From: an uncultured Veillonellaceae bacterium
GTDB taxonomy: Bacteria; Bacillota; Negativicutes; Veillonellales; Megasphaeraceae
Assembly (NCBI GenBank): GCA_900546795.1
Contig: UREG01000001.1
Span: 60,600 to 124,599, forward strand
Direction: 5' to 3'
DNA: 64,000 bases
Position numbers and translations under genes: made by a program. Below the pieces are notes generated by a model. The model made no database searches, was not told the DNA's origin, and saw only the letters and a program-made list of their open reading frames with translations. Shown here one piece after another: positions 44,466 to 53,867 of the stretch (position 1 is the first letter of the stretch; every line of letters starts with the position of its first letter).

Positions 44466-45848
44466 ATGTATACAGAAGATACGATCGCGGCGATCACCAC
44501 GCCGGTCGGCAGCGGCGGAGTGGGGATCATACGCATAAGCGGGCCGGAAGCGTATGCCATCGGCGACAAGGTATTTCGGTTCCCTAAAAAAGGGCAGTCT
44601 TTAAGACAACAGCCCAGCCATACCGTACATTACGGCCATGTGGTGGACCGGAACGGCGAAGTGCTGGACGAAGTATTGGCCGTCGTCATGAAAGGGCCCA
44701 GATCCTATACGGCGGAAGACGTGCTGGAATTGCAGTGTCACGGCGGGATTGTGCCGCTGCAGGCGGTGCTGGGCGAACTGTTTCATCAAGGCGCGCGTTC
44801 GGCGGAGCCGGGAGAATTTACCAAGCGGGCATTTTTGAACGGCCGGCTGGATATGTCCCAGGCGGAAGCGGTCATGGACGTGATTACGGCCAAAAGCCGG
44901 GCAGGACTTTCCGCGGCGGTGCGGCAGCTGGACGGCCGGTTGTCCGCGTATATCGAGCGGATACGGGAAGAACTGGTGAGCCTGATTGCGCGGCTGGAAG
45001 TGACGATCGATTATCCGGAGGAAGATATTGAAGAACTGACGATGCAGGAAGTAGACGACGCGCTGATTCCCATTGAAGAAGAGCTGAGAGAGCTGCTGAA
45101 AAAAGCCAAGACCGGCCGCATGGTTAAAGACGGGATACAAACCGTTATCGCCGGCCGGCCGAACGCGGGGAAATCGAGCCTGCTAAACGCGCTTTTACAG
45201 GAAGACCGCGCTATAGTGACCGATATACCGGGCACGACGAGAGACAGCATCGAAGAATATATCCAGATTCAGGGCGTGCCGGTCCGCCTGATCGATACGG
45301 CGGGGATTCGGGAAGCGGAAGATAAAGTTGAACAAATCGGCGTAGATAAAGCGCGGCAGTATATGGAAGACAGCGATGTGGTGCTGCTGGTCATCGACGC
45401 GTCGCAGCCGCTTGCCGAAGAAGATACGGCGCTCTTGGCGGCGATACAGGGACGGCCTGCCGCCGTGGTGCTGAACAAGCAGGATAAAGAAAGGGTGCTG
45501 CAAAAAGAAGAATTGGAAAAAACATATTCGTGCGTCTGCCTGCCGGTGAGCGCCGCGTCCGGCGAAGGGATTGATGCGGTAGAAGAATTTATTTTATCGC
45601 TGGTAAAAGAAGGCAGCGTATCCGTAGAATCGGATATACTGCTGACTAATCTGCGCCACGCGGGGCTGGTAGAAGAAAGCCTGCAGGCCCTGGCGCAGGC
45701 AAGGGAAACGATCGGCGCCGGCATGCCGGTGGATTGTGTCATCGTGGATATAAAGAAAGCCTGGGAACAGCTGGGCTCCGTAACGGGCCAGACGCTGCAG
45801 GCGGATATCATATCGGAAATATTCAGCCGGTTCTGTTTAGGAAAATAG
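44466..45848 (+). CDS. mnmE: tRNA modification GTPase MnmE
   Basis: A 460-residue MnmE. With MnmG it adds the carboxymethylaminomethyl group at U34 of several tRNAs. The N-terminal folate-binding domain starts TIAAITTPVGSGGVGIIRISG. The G domain (about 220-380) has GRPNAGKSSLLNALL, DIPGTTRD, DTAGIRE and NKQD. The C-terminus ends FCLGK, the conserved C-x-G-K. The ribosome site (AAGGGG) is fair. mnmG follows after 9 bp. Confidence 0.97.
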   Translation: MYTEDTIAAITTPVGSGGVGIIRISGPEAYAIGDKVFRFPKKGQSLRQQPSHTVHYGHVVDRNGEVLDEVLAVVMKGPRSYTAEDVLELQCHGGIVPLQAVLGELFHQGARSAEPGEFTKRAFLNGRLDMSQAEAVMDVITAKSRAGLSAAVRQLDGRLSAYIERIREELVSLIARLEVTIDYPEEDIEELTMQEVDDALIPIEEELRELLKKAKTGRMVKDGIQTVIAGRPNAGKSSLLNALLQEDRAIVTDIPGTTRDSIEEYIQIQGVPVRLIDTAGIREAEDKVEQIGVDKARQYMEDSDVVLLVIDASQPLAEEDTALLAAIQGRPAAVVLNKQDKERVLQKEELEKTYSCVCLPVSAASGEGIDAVEEFILSLVKEGSVSVESDILLTNLRHAGLVEESLQALAQARETIGAGMPVDCVIVDIKKAWEQLGSVTGQTLQADIISEIFSRFCLGK

Positions 45849-45857
45849 GAGGTATGT

Positions 45858-47735
45858 ATGGATAGTTTTTTTATAGATCATTTTCAGGTCATCGTCGTCG
45901 GCGCCGGTCATGCCGGGTGTGAAGCGGCGCTGGCTGCCGCGCGGATGGGCTGCAGAACGCTGCTGCTGACGCTGAATCTGGATAATATCGCGCTCATGCC
46001 CTGCAATCCTGCAGTCGGCGGGCCGGGCAAAAGCCATCTGGTAAAAGAGATCGACGCGTTAGGCGGGCAGATGGGGATTACGACGGACGAAACCTGCATA
46101 CAGATGCGCATGTTAAATACCGGCAAAGGGCCGGCGGTATATGCGCTTCGCGCCCAATCGGATAAAAAAATGTATCAGAATCATATGGCAAAAGTCGTAG
46201 AAAACCAGGAGAACCTGGACGTGCGCCAGCTGATGGTAACGGAGCTGATCATAGAAGACGATACGGTAAAAGGAATCAAGACGGAACTAGGCGAAGTCTA
46301 CACGGCGGATACCGTTATTCTGGCGACGGGAACGTATCTGAAAGGAAAGATTATTACCGGCGAACTGGAATATTCCGGCGGGCCCGTAGGACAGCGGTCG
46401 GCGGAAGATCTGTCCGCCTCGCTTCTTGAAGCCGGAATTGAACTGATGCGGTTCAAAACAGGAACGCCGGCGCGAGTAGACAGCCGCACCCTGCAGTATG
46501 ACAAAATGGCAATTCAGGAAGGGGACGAAGAACACCACGCCTTTTCCTTTTTGTCGGAACGGAAAAATCGGAATCAGAAACCGTGCTGGCTCACGTTTAC
46601 CAATGCCAAAACCCATGAAATCATCAGAAACAATCTGCATCGGGCGCCGATGTTCAACGGTCAGATTGAAAGCGTAGGACCCAGGTACTGTCCGTCCATC
46701 GAATCGAAGATTGTCAGCTTTGCCGATAAAGAGCGGCATCAGCTGTTTGTGGAGCCGGAAGGCATGTATACGGAAGAAATGTATGTCCAGGGCATGAGCA
46801 CGAGCCTGCCCATCGACGTGCAGTATGAATTTCTCCGCACCATTCCCGGTCTGGAAAACGTGCGGATCATGCGTCCGGGCTATGCGATCGAATATGACTG
46901 CCTCGATCCGCTTCAGCTCAAACCGACGCTGGAATTAAAGAAGATAAAAGGTCTGTTTTCCGCCGGCCAGTCCAACGGAACCAGCGGATATGAAGAAGCG
47001 GCGGCGCAGGGCTTGATTGCCGGCATCAACGCGGCGCTTCTTGTGCAGGGAAAAGAACCGTTTGTCCTTACCCGGGCGGAAGGATATATCGGCGTGCTGA
47101 TCGACGATCTGGTTACTAAAGGAACGAACGAACCGTATCGGATCATGACGTCCCGATCAGAATACCGGCTGATTCTCCGCCAGGACAATGCAGACCTGCG
47201 GCTGACGGAAAAAGGCTATGCGATCGGACTGGTATCGGAAGAACGCTATCGCCGGTTCAAAGAAAAGAAAGCGGCGATTGAAGCGGCAGCTGCGCAGCTG
47301 CGTTCCGTAGCGGTGACGCCGTCTGCGGAACATCAGGAAAAACTGAAATCCATCGGCACCGCTCCGGTGCGCACCGGAATCCGGGCATATGACCTGCTGC
47401 GCCGCACGGAAATGACCTATGATAAAATCCGGGAGGTATTCCCTTTGGATGAATTGGCGCCGGACGTCAAAGAAGAAGTAGAAATTATGATCAAGTATGA
47501 AGGGTATATCGAGAAACAGATCGAGCAGGTGCGGAAAATGGAAAAACTGGAAGCCAAGCTCATTCCGGAAGATCTGGACTATTTCTCGATTCATACGCTG
47601 TCGCTGGAATCTCAGCAGAAACTCGACAAGATACGGCCTCGGTCCATCGGTCAGGCAAGCCGGATATCCGGCGTATCGCCGGCAGATGTTTCTGCGCTCA
47701 TGATTGTGCTGGAACAGCGGCGCAGGGAGGGCTGA
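45858..47735 (+). CDS. mnmG: tRNA uridine 5-carboxymethylaminomethyl synthase MnmG (GidA)
   Basis: A 625-residue FAD protein and partner of MnmE. The FAD motif [19 protein letters not shown] is near the start, [23 protein letters not shown] and [12 protein letters not shown] follow, and the C-terminal helical domain ends [21 protein letters not shown], typical of the family. AGGAGG precedes the ATG. The rsmG gene starts 1 bp past the stop. Confidence 0.97.
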   Translation: MDSFFIDHFQVIVVGAGHAGCEAALAAARMGCRTLLLTLNLDNIALMPCNPAVGGPGKSHLVKEIDALGGQMGITTDETCIQMRMLNTGKGPAVYALRAQSDKKMYQNHMAKVVENQENLDVRQLMVTELIIEDDTVKGIKTELGEVYTADTVILATGTYLKGKIITGELEYSGGPVGQRSAEDLSASLLEAGIELMRFKTGTPARVDSRTLQYDKMAIQEGDEEHHAFSFLSERKNRNQKPCWLTFTNAKTHEIIRNNLHRAPMFNGQIESVGPRYCPSIESKIVSFADKERHQLFVEPEGMYTEEMYVQGMSTSLPIDVQYEFLRTIPGLENVRIMRPGYAIEYDCLDPLQLKPTLELKKIKGLFSAGQSNGTSGYEEAAAQGLIAGINAALLVQGKEPFVLTRAEGYIGVLIDDLVTKGTNEPYRIMTSRSEYRLILRQDNADLRLTEKGYAIGLVSEERYRRFKEKKAAIEAAAAQLRSVAVTPSAEHQEKLKSIGTAPVRTGIRAYDLLRRTEMTYDKIREVFPLDELAPDVKEEVEIMIKYEGYIEKQIEQVRKMEKLEAKLIPEDLDYFSIHTLSLESQQKLDKIRPRSIGQASRISGVSPADVSALMIVLEQRRREG

Positions 47736-47736
47736 G

Positions 47737-48453
47737 ATGTTTCGTACCTATTTGACAGAAGCGCTGGATGCGTACGGCATCCGGCTGACAGATACGCAGA
47801 CAGAGCAATTTGTATGCTACTATGAACTCCTGATAGAAACCAATGCAGTAATGAATCTGACGGCGATAACGGAGCCGAAAGACGTTGCTGTCAAACACAT
47901 GGCAGATTCCCTCTCTTGTTATGACCCGGCGTATTTTCCGCAGGGCGCATCGGTGCTGGACTTGGGAACCGGCGCCGGATTTCCCGGCATTCCGCTGGCG
48001 ATCTACCGGCCGGACCTTTCCATTACCCTCTTTGATTCGCTGGCCAAACGGCTGCGGTTTTTAGAAACTGTGAGCCGGGAACTGGGATTACAGAATGTGA
48101 CCTTTCTGCATGGACGGGCGGAAGACCTGGCGCATCAGGCAGAGCATCGGGAACGATATGACATTGTTACCTCCCGTGCCGTGGCGCGGCTTCAGGTGCT
48201 GGCGGAGTGGGCGCTGCCGTATGTAAAAAAAGGCGGGTACTGTATCGCGTTAAAAGGCATGCAGTACGAAGAAGAAGCGCAGGAAGCGAAAAAAGCGCTG
48301 TTTTTATTGGGCGGCGTTATAAAAGAAATGCGGCCGGTCCGCTTGCCGGGACTCGACGATAAACGGGCGGTATTATATATACAAAAAGAAAAGACCTGTC
48401 CCAAACTCTACCCGAGAAAACCAAAAGCGATAAAAGAAAAACCGCTGGGCTGA
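47737..48453 (+). CDS. rsmG: 16S rRNA (guanine-527-N7) methyltransferase RsmG
   Basis: A 238-residue SAM-dependent methyltransferase (GidB). The motif VLDLGTGAGFPGIPLAI binds SAM, and LFDSLAKRLRFLETV and VTSRAVARLQVLAEWALP are family marks. The ATG at 47737 has GGAGGG inside the mnmG 3' end; a longer frame from 47704 would overlap mnmG and lacks a ribosome site. The C-terminal KLYPRKPKAIKEKPL matches the family's usual YPRKxGxPxKxPL end. It closes the mnmE-mnmG-rsmG operon. Confidence 0.96.
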   Translation: MFRTYLTEALDAYGIRLTDTQTEQFVCYYELLIETNAVMNLTAITEPKDVAVKHMADSLSCYDPAYFPQGASVLDLGTGAGFPGIPLAIYRPDLSITLFDSLAKRLRFLETVSRELGLQNVTFLHGRAEDLAHQAEHRERYDIVTSRAVARLQVLAEWALPYVKKGGYCIALKGMQYEEEAQEAKKALFLLGGVIKEMRPVRLPGLDDKRAVLYIQKEKTCPKLYPRKPKAIKEKPLG

Positions 48454-48476
48454 GCGGCAAAGAAACGGCAGGATAG

Positions 48477-48511
48477 AAAAAGACCTCGGAACAAAGTTCC
48501 GAGGCCTTTTT
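48477..48511 (+). terminator. Terminator after rsmG
   Basis: Stem AAAAAG.CCTCGGAAC / GTTCCGAGG.CTTTTT with a 3-base loop. The rest of the 48,454-48,764 gap shows no gene; a TAGAAT near 48,724 may be the -10 of the next gene. Confidence 0.9.
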
Positions 48512-48764
48512 CATTGGGTTGATTCAAGACAGTATATAGGAAAATGAGTGAGAATCAGCTGCGCTGGCAGCGGTATGCCAGGCAAACGATTCTTTTTCCT
48601 GCAGCGCATAGAAGGAGAACGCTGCCTAGGTATAGTGTAGAGTATATAGCAGATATATAGTCAATAGAGGTCGGCAGAAAAGCTGACAAGAGTGAGAGGT
48701 TTTTATCGGCAGGGAAATGTGATAGAATGAAACCAGACTAGGATATGGTTGGAGGGGATACGGC

Positions 48765-49442
48765 ATGGCGGATCTATTTCAAACGATATTTCAGGATAAA
48801 AAGGTAAGTACGCAGAAACTATTGGCGTATGGATTTAAAAAAATGGGGGAATCCTATTCCTATGATCAGCCGTTATCGGCAGAAGGGCTGGTGCTGACGG
48901 TTACGGCAACGGCGCAGGGAAAATTATCGGCAGCGGTGCTCGATACCGTAATGGACGAAATCTATACCCTGCATTTGGTGCGGCAGGCAGCCGGACGGTT
49001 TGTGGGGGCCGTGCGCGCCGAATATGAAGCGGTGCTCATGGATATTGCGGAAAAATGCTGCGACGTGGACAGCTTCCAATTCAGTCAGGCCAAACGGGTT
49101 ATTTCCTATGTACGGGAACAATACGGCGGCGAATTGGAATATTTATGGAAAAAATCGCCGCGCAATGCAATCCTGCGGCGAATGGACAATAAGAAATGGT
49201 ATGGCGCGATGCTGGCCGTTTCCAAACGGAAACTGGGGATTGATTCCGACGAAATTGCGGAAATACTCGATCTCAGAGGCACACCGGAAGAAGTAGAACG
49301 GCTGCTGGGAAAAGAAGACTATTATCCTGGCTGGCACATGAATAAAAAACATTGGTATACCGTTATTTTAGACGGCTCCGTGCCGGATAAAGAACTGTTT
49401 GCCCGAATTGATGAAAGCTACGCCTTGGCAAAAAAGAAATAA
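48765..49442 (+). CDS. MmcQ/YjbR-family protein
   Basis: A 225-residue protein. The C-terminal half (about 125-223) carries the MmcQ/YjbR pattern: NKKWYGAMLAV, then YYPGWHMNKKHWYTVILDGSVPDKELFARIDESYALAKKK. This fold is related to double-wing DNA-binding domains and is often taken as a DNA-binding or nucleotide-binding module. The N-terminal 115 residues form a second, less familiar domain. It is a single-gene unit with its own terminator; function unknown. Confidence 0.85.
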   Translation: MADLFQTIFQDKKVSTQKLLAYGFKKMGESYSYDQPLSAEGLVLTVTATAQGKLSAAVLDTVMDEIYTLHLVRQAAGRFVGAVRAEYEAVLMDIAEKCCDVDSFQFSQAKRVISYVREQYGGELEYLWKKSPRNAILRRMDNKKWYGAMLAVSKRKLGIDSDEIAEILDLRGTPEEVERLLGKEDYYPGWHMNKKHWYTVILDGSVPDKELFARIDESYALAKKK

Positions 49443-49452
49443 GGCAGTCTAT

Positions 49453-49498
49453 AAAAAAATCCCTTGTGTATCCGTAATGGGTACACAAGGGATTTTTT
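49453..49498 (+). terminator. Terminator after the YjbR gene
   Basis: Stem AAAAAATCCCTTGTGTA / ACACAAGGGATTTTTT, 10 bp past the stop. Confidence 0.9.
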
Positions 49499-49869
49499 GC
49501 TGCAGCGGCAGGAAGAACTTGCCGCCGGAGCGGCAGCGGGCATTTTCCAGCAGAATGATGCCGGCGCGGCGTGAAGCCGCAAATACAATACAGGACTGGT
49601 TATCAGCAGGCAGGGGCTTGGTTTTTTGTCCTAGGCTCTGGTTGGCGGACAACGGATCCTGAAGTGCGGGGATACTCACGGAAAAATAGCAAGAGACAGT
49701 CAATTCTTTCTTGTGCTGAGCCGTTTTCTTGCTATTAGTGGTGTATTTTTTCAAAAATGAAAGGAGCGGAACGCCATTTTGGCGATTTCCTGCTTGGGTT
49801 TTTTAGCAAAAGAGAGCGGTGCATACATGCGCCGTTCATCTTAAGTGTTACCGGGGTCAGCGGCATTTA
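49499..49869. other. Convergent intergenic region, no gene seen
   Basis: About 370 bp between the YjbR terminator and the end of the methyltransferase gene. Frames in it lack ribosome sites and recognisable products; no hairpin with a T run is clear for the minus strand. Confidence 0.55.
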
Positions 49870-50622
49870 CTATATGCTGCACTCATAGAGCAGCATTTCA
49901 CACTGGTCATTGACGGCAGGTTCTTTCCGATAATTGGAATAGACGGATAGATTCTTGAAGCCGCATTCCCGCAGATATTCGTCCATCTCCCCGTATCGGT
50001 ACAGGTGCGTCTGGAAATCCATGGTTTCCCGCTGCAGCAATTCTGCTCCGCGATAGAGTTCGTAAATGGACGGAGAAAACTGTGTCTGACTTTCTTCGTC
50101 ATAATGGTTTTTCCCTTTCAGGATTAGGTCATAGCCTTCTTTGGTTTTTACCGAAACCGTTACTTGGTAGTCCTCGTCCTCCTGACAGCGGTCAAAGACG
50201 GTATCCACTGCAAACACGAATTTTCCGCCGGGTGCCAGAAATTCTTTCATCTTCTGCAAAATTTTCCGGCACATAGTCATGTCGGTAAATAACGAGAGGG
50301 AGCCGGAGGGAATAAAAATATAATCAAAGGTTTTTTGGACGGTATAATTCGTAATGTCCGATTGGATCACTTCGGCGTGCGGTGCTTTCTGCTTTAATTT
50401 TGCCAGCATTTCCTCCGACAGATCCATTCCGGTAATGTGAAAACCGCGCTCTAAAAACGGAACCAGAAACCGGCCGCTGCCGCACAGGGGTTCCAGGATA
50501 TTCTTTCCTTTTTCTGCATAGGAAAGATAGAAGTCCAATTCGTCCTGCGGCGCTTGCTCATGTAAAATTTCGTACATTTCAGTACACAAGCTGCCGTAAT
50601 AGTTTGGCTTTACTTCATTCAT
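49870..50622 (-). CDS. Class I SAM-dependent methyltransferase
   Basis: A 250-residue methyltransferase with the Rossmann motifs ILEPLCGSGRFLVPFLERG (motif I, about 42-60), TGMDLSEEMLAKLK (motif II), AEVIQSDIT and FDYIFIPSGSLSLF. It resembles the many small-molecule methyltransferases of Firmicutes; the substrate cannot be told. The ATG has AGGAGG. It is next to an acetyltransferase gene on the same strand, 110 bp apart, in a stretch that looks like accessory DNA. Confidence 0.88.
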   Translation of the reverse strand: MNEVKPNYYGSLCTEMYEILHEQAPQDELDFYLSYAEKGKNILEPLCGSGRFLVPFLERGFHITGMDLSEEMLAKLKQKAPHAEVIQSDITNYTVQKTFDYIFIPSGSLSLFTDMTMCRKILQKMKEFLAPGGKFVFAVDTVFDRCQEDEDYQVTVSVKTKEGYDLILKGKNHYDEESQTQFSPSIYELYRGAELLQRETMDFQTHLYRYGEMDEYLRECGFKNLSVYSNYRKEPAVNDQCEMLLYECSI

Positions 50623-50732
50623 AATGTTCCTCCTAACAAGGTGCTGCCGATTTTATTAGATATATGCACGGCAGAGTTATTGATATCCCTGTTTTTTATA
50701 TCTATTTCTTGTTCTGCTCAATAGATTAGGTT

Positions 50733-51167
50733 TTACAGTTTTTTAGTAAAACAGATAATTTTATTCGCTTCTGTAAAATTCATAGCCTTATGAAAATGAA
50801 AGCTGTCTATATTGTCTATTTCACAATCACTGGCAAATTCATGACAACCATTTTCTCTTGCCCACGCTTCACATTCGGCTAACAATTTTTTAGCATACCC
50901 TTTATTACGATAGCCCTCCTTTACAAAAATTCCCTCTAAATATCCGACTGGAGATGTACTTGTACCTTCCACATAATCATACCTTAATTGGCACTGTGCA
51001 AAACCAATAGGCAAACCGCTTTCATATTTCAAAAAAAATTGTGATTTTCCATTAGTCATAATTTCCGAAAATTCATTGATTAGTTCATTGATAGAATGCT
51101 CTCGCCACATCAGCACAGCTAATTTTGCCAGTATTTCTAAATCTTCATTTCTTGCTTTTTTTATCAT
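50733..51167 (-). CDS. GNAT acetyltransferase resembling aminoglycoside 6'-N-acetyltransferase, AAC(6')
   Basis: A 144-residue GNAT enzyme. The acetyl-CoA site is EGIFVKEGYRNKGYAKKLL (about 78-96). Flanking parts, GFAQCQLRYDYVEGTSTSPVGYLEG and CHEFASDCEIDNIDSFHFH, closely match AAC(6') enzymes that modify amikacin, kanamycin and tobramycin, as I recall that family. The gene is visibly more AT-rich than its neighbours and uses many AT-ending codons, a sign of transfer. It could still be a chromosomal enzyme with another amine substrate. Confidence 0.85.
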   Translation of the reverse strand: MIKKARNEDLEILAKLAVLMWREHSINELINEFSEIMTNGKSQFFLKYESGLPIGFAQCQLRYDYVEGTSTSPVGYLEGIFVKEGYRNKGYAKKLLAECEAWARENGCHEFASDCEIDNIDSFHFHKAMNFTEANKIICFTKKL

Positions 51168-51397
51168 AATGCAGCCCCTTTGAAATCATTTTTCGTTTTT
51201 CTTCTACTCTATCACAATTCCCAGAGCGTGGAAATGGGAAGTTTTCGGGCGGATTTCCTTTTGCTTAAGCTGTCCCCGAACTCTTTCCTTTGCCTATAAC
51301 CATAGAGCAAGAGGGGGACTCTACGATGCGTAGATTGTTTAGCTGTCCGGAACATGGTATTGTGGTATAGCAGAATAGAGCAAAGGAGAGATTCGAC

Positions 51398-51982
51398 GTG
51401 AATACTTATATTACGGGCGCGGCAATCAGGAGGCTGCGGGAAAAACAGGGCATGACGCAGCAGCAGCTGGCAGAGAAACTTTGTGTGAGCGATAAAGCGA
51501 TTTCTAAGTGGGAGAGCGGAAAAGGGTTTCCTGATATTTCGCTGATTGAGCCGCTGGCAGCGATCTTACAGGTTTCTCTTCCGGAATTGTTGTCCGGCGA
51601 GCCGATTAGGAATGCCAATCGGTCGGCGAATATGCTGAAATCCAATCTGTACGTCTGTCCTATTTGCGGAAATATACTTCATTCCACCGGGGCGGCTATG
51701 GTTTCCTGCTGCGGGATTACGCTGCCGCCGCTGGAAGCGGAACCGGCTGATGAAGAGCACCCATTTATCTGTGAAGTCATGGAGCATGAATATTTTATTT
51801 CCATGCAGCATCCGATGACCAAAGACCATTATATTTCATTTATTGCTTATTGTACGGGCGAGCGGTTTGAGATGGTAAAGCTTTACCCGGAAAGCAATAT
51901 AGAAGTGCGGTTTTTCAGCCGGGGCCGTGGAATATTGTATGCCTACTGCAATCATCACGGCTTGTTTAAGCAGAATATTTAA
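51398..51982 (+). CDS. XRE-type HTH protein fused to a desulfoferrodoxin (superoxide reductase) module
   Basis: A 194-residue fusion. Residues 7-65 are a Cro/CI helix-turn-helix (GMTQQQLAEKLCVSDKAISKWESG). Residues 85-108 form a desulforedoxin-type iron site with Cys87, Cys90, Cys104 and Cys105 (C-x2-C...CC). Residues 118-190 match the superoxide reductase domain: His121, His138 and His144 in HPMTKDHYI, and Cys184-N-H-His187, which fit the four-His/one-Cys active site, though the first His is less certain. It may be a redox- or superoxide-responsive regulator. The start is GTG with AAAGGAGAG. Confidence 0.88.
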   Translation: MNTYITGAAIRRLREKQGMTQQQLAEKLCVSDKAISKWESGKGFPDISLIEPLAAILQVSLPELLSGEPIRNANRSANMLKSNLYVCPICGNILHSTGAAMVSCCGITLPPLEAEPADEEHPFICEVMEHEYFISMQHPMTKDHYISFIAYCTGERFEMVKLYPESNIEVRFFSRGRGILYAYCNHHGLFKQNI

Positions 51983-51996
51983 AGGAGCAGGGCAGT

Positions 51997-52059
51997 ATGT
52001 CGGCGGACTGTGAGGAAGCGGCTTTGATTGCTTACGATATTGCGGAAAAGCATAGTTGA
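51997..52059 (+). CDS. Possible 20-residue peptide downstream of the HTH-SOR gene
   Basis: ATG at 51997 follows AAAGGAGCAGGGCAGT, a good ribosome site, 15 bp after the upstream stop. It encodes MSADCEEAALIAYDIAEKHS and then stops. It may be the truncated start of a lost gene, as degenerate repeats follow, or a real short peptide. Confidence 0.3.
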   Translation: MSADCEEAALIAYDIAEKHS

Positions 52060-52110
52060 GGCAAGAGAAAATAGGATATGTTCTTGTTTGCAGGACAGCG
52101 GTAGAAAGAA

Positions 52111-52545
52111 TTGGTGCTGCTGCGATAGGGCGAGTTTGTGTGATGAACGGGGCAGCAGTGCATGGTGAAAGCAGAGAGTTGTTATCAACAAGCGATGTTA
52201 GGTCGAAAGCATGGATAGGGATAAGACGATAGGGAGTATCTAGTGATGTGTTTTAGTTGTTGGCAAAGTTGTGAAGCGTACGGAGATTGGCTGGGATAGA
52301 AAGGTTGCCGCGGCAAAGCGTGCAGGTGCTGTGAGTAATTATAGTAAGGAGTTTCTGAACACTGGTACAAAGATTTGTGCTGCTGCGATGGGGTGCGTTT
52401 GTGTGATGAGCGGGGCAGCAAGATATGATGAAGACAGCAGGTGGTTTGGCAAGTGGTGTCAGGTCGAAAGCATGGAGCGGCAGGAGTTTACCGTTGTGTG
52501 CTTTAGTTGCTGACAAGCCTGCGAGGTATGCGGGATTGGCTGTAA
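52111..52545. repeat. Two degenerate direct repeats in a non-coding stretch
   Basis: A segment at about 52,111-52,295 recurs at about 52,374-52,545. Shared blocks in the same order include GTGCTGCTGCGAT, GTTTGTGTGATGA, CGGGGCAGCA, AGGTCGAAAGCATGGA, CTTTAGTTG-like and GGATTGGCTG-like. The offset falls from 263 to 249 bp across the unit, so small indels have built up. No product can be read from either strand. Confidence 0.7.
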
Positions 52546-52562
52546 TAATGTACTATAATAGA

Positions 52563-52613
52563 AAAATAAAAATAGGCGTATCTCAGTAAAAGAGATACGC
52601 CTATTTTTATTTT
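52563..52613. terminator. Strong bidirectional terminator after the rhodanese gene
   Basis: A 22-bp perfect stem containing ATAGGCGTATCTC and its complement, with A-rich and T-rich arms on the two sides and a 7-base loop. It overlaps the stop codon of the rhodanese gene on the minus strand and also shields against plus-strand transcription. Confidence 0.92.
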
Positions 52614-52996
52614 TCTATTTCATAAGGCCATTCGATGATTCCGCCGAATTCCCGAATATTGGTATAGCCCAGTTTGGCGAGCTGCTGCGCCGCTTTTTTG
52701 GAACGGGCGCCGCTTCGGCAATACAGCAGCAGAGCGGCTTGTTTATCCGGCAGCAGAGCCGGCGTTTCCGGGCCGATGGTATCCAGGGGAACTAAAATGG
52801 CTCCGGGGATATGGCCGTCCGCATATTCTGCAGGCTGGCGCACATCGACGATGGTGACGGTTTCTGTATCCATGAGCCGTTTGGCTTCTTCCGGCGATAT
52901 GGAGGTATATCCTTTGGCGCCGCCAAAAGAGAAGCCGAAGATGGAGCAGGCTGCCAGCATGGACAGGGAGAGGAGAAGATATTTTTTTAATTTCAT
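52607..52996 (-). CDS. Exported rhodanese-like sulfurtransferase, probable lipoprotein
   Basis: A 129-residue single rhodanese domain with a signal sequence. The lipobox LAAC (14-17) suggests lipid anchoring at Cys17. The domain shows VTIVDVRQPAEYADGHIPGAI and the active-site loop YCRSGARSKKAA with catalytic Cys93. Such proteins move sulfur or bind thiols outside the membrane. It is the last gene of the metH operon, 10 bp past metF; the link to methionine synthesis is not obvious. Confidence 0.9.
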   Translation of the reverse strand: MKLKKYLLLSLSMLAACSIFGFSFGGAKGYTSISPEEAKRLMDTETVTIVDVRQPAEYADGHIPGAILVPLDTIGPETPALLPDKQAALLLYCRSGARSKKAAQQLAKLGYTNIREFGGIIEWPYEIEK

Positions 52997-53006
52997 AGAA
53001 AGCTCC

Positions 53007-53867
53007 TTATGCTTGTTCTAAAATCGTGAGAACTGCGGAAATGTCGTTGAGGGGCATGATATGGACGCCGGCGGCAAAGGTGCGCAGTTCGTTTAAGATA
53101 TTGGCGGCAATGTCCAGTCCCGCAGGGCGGCCTTCTTTTTCCATGCGCGCCATAATGGGCGCCGGAATGGTGATGCCGGGAACTTTTTCATGAAGATAGG
53201 ATGCCATTTTAAAGCCTTTCAGTGGCAGGATTCCAAAGAGAATGGGAATGGATAAGGCCGAGGCTTTATCCATGAATCGTTTGGCGATTTCTATATCATA
53301 GATCGGCTGGGTCTGAACAAAATTAGCGCCGGCTTCGATTTTGCCTTTCAGTTTGTCTATTTCCGCCTGAATATCCGGATTGCCAGGGTTGGCCGTCGTA
53401 CCGATATAAAAATGCGTCGGTTCTTCTAACGGATTGCCGCTCATATCCACCCCGCTGTTTAAGGTGCGGGCGATGCGGATCAGGCCGGTCGAATCGGTTT
53501 CAAATACCGGTTTGGCCTGCGGATGGTCGCCCTGGCCAGGCTGGTCGCCGGTAAGGGTCAGAATATTATGGACGCCAAGGGCTGCCGCGCCCAATAATTC
53601 TGATTGCAGGCCGATGAGATTGCGGTCCCGGCAGGTAAGATGAAAGATCGTTTCTACGCCGTAATGAAGCTGAATCATGTGGGATAGGGCGATCGGACTC
53701 ATCCGCATGCGGGCCATGGGGCAGTCGGCGATATTGATGGCGTCTATTTTTCCGGCCAGCTGCGCCGCTTCTTCCCCGGTATGGAGATAGGAAGCGCTTT
53801 TAGGCGGATCCAGTTCAACGGTGATGGTAAATTGTCCTTGCTTATGTTTGGTTGCCAGTGTACTCAT
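53007..53867 (-). CDS. metF: Methylenetetrahydrofolate reductase
   Basis: A 286-residue MetF-type flavoprotein that reduces methylene-THF to methyl-THF, the methyl donor for MetH. Visible are FTITVELDPPKS near the N-terminus, LTCRDRN, ILTLTGDQPGQGDHP and GANFVQTQPIYD, all in the usual order of the TIM barrel. It overlaps metH by 4 bp, so supply and use of methyl-THF are coupled. The electron donor is not clear; no ZnR-type MetV partner is seen. Confidence 0.93.
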   Translation of the reverse strand: MSTLATKHKQGQFTITVELDPPKSASYLHTGEEAAQLAGKIDAINIADCPMARMRMSPIALSHMIQLHYGVETIFHLTCRDRNLIGLQSELLGAAALGVHNILTLTGDQPGQGDHPQAKPVFETDSTGLIRIARTLNSGVDMSGNPLEEPTHFYIGTTANPGNPDIQAEIDKLKGKIEAGANFVQTQPIYDIEIAKRFMDKASALSIPILFGILPLKGFKMASYLHEKVPGITIPAPIMARMEKEGRPAGLDIAANILNELRTFAAGVHIMPLNDISAVLTILEQA

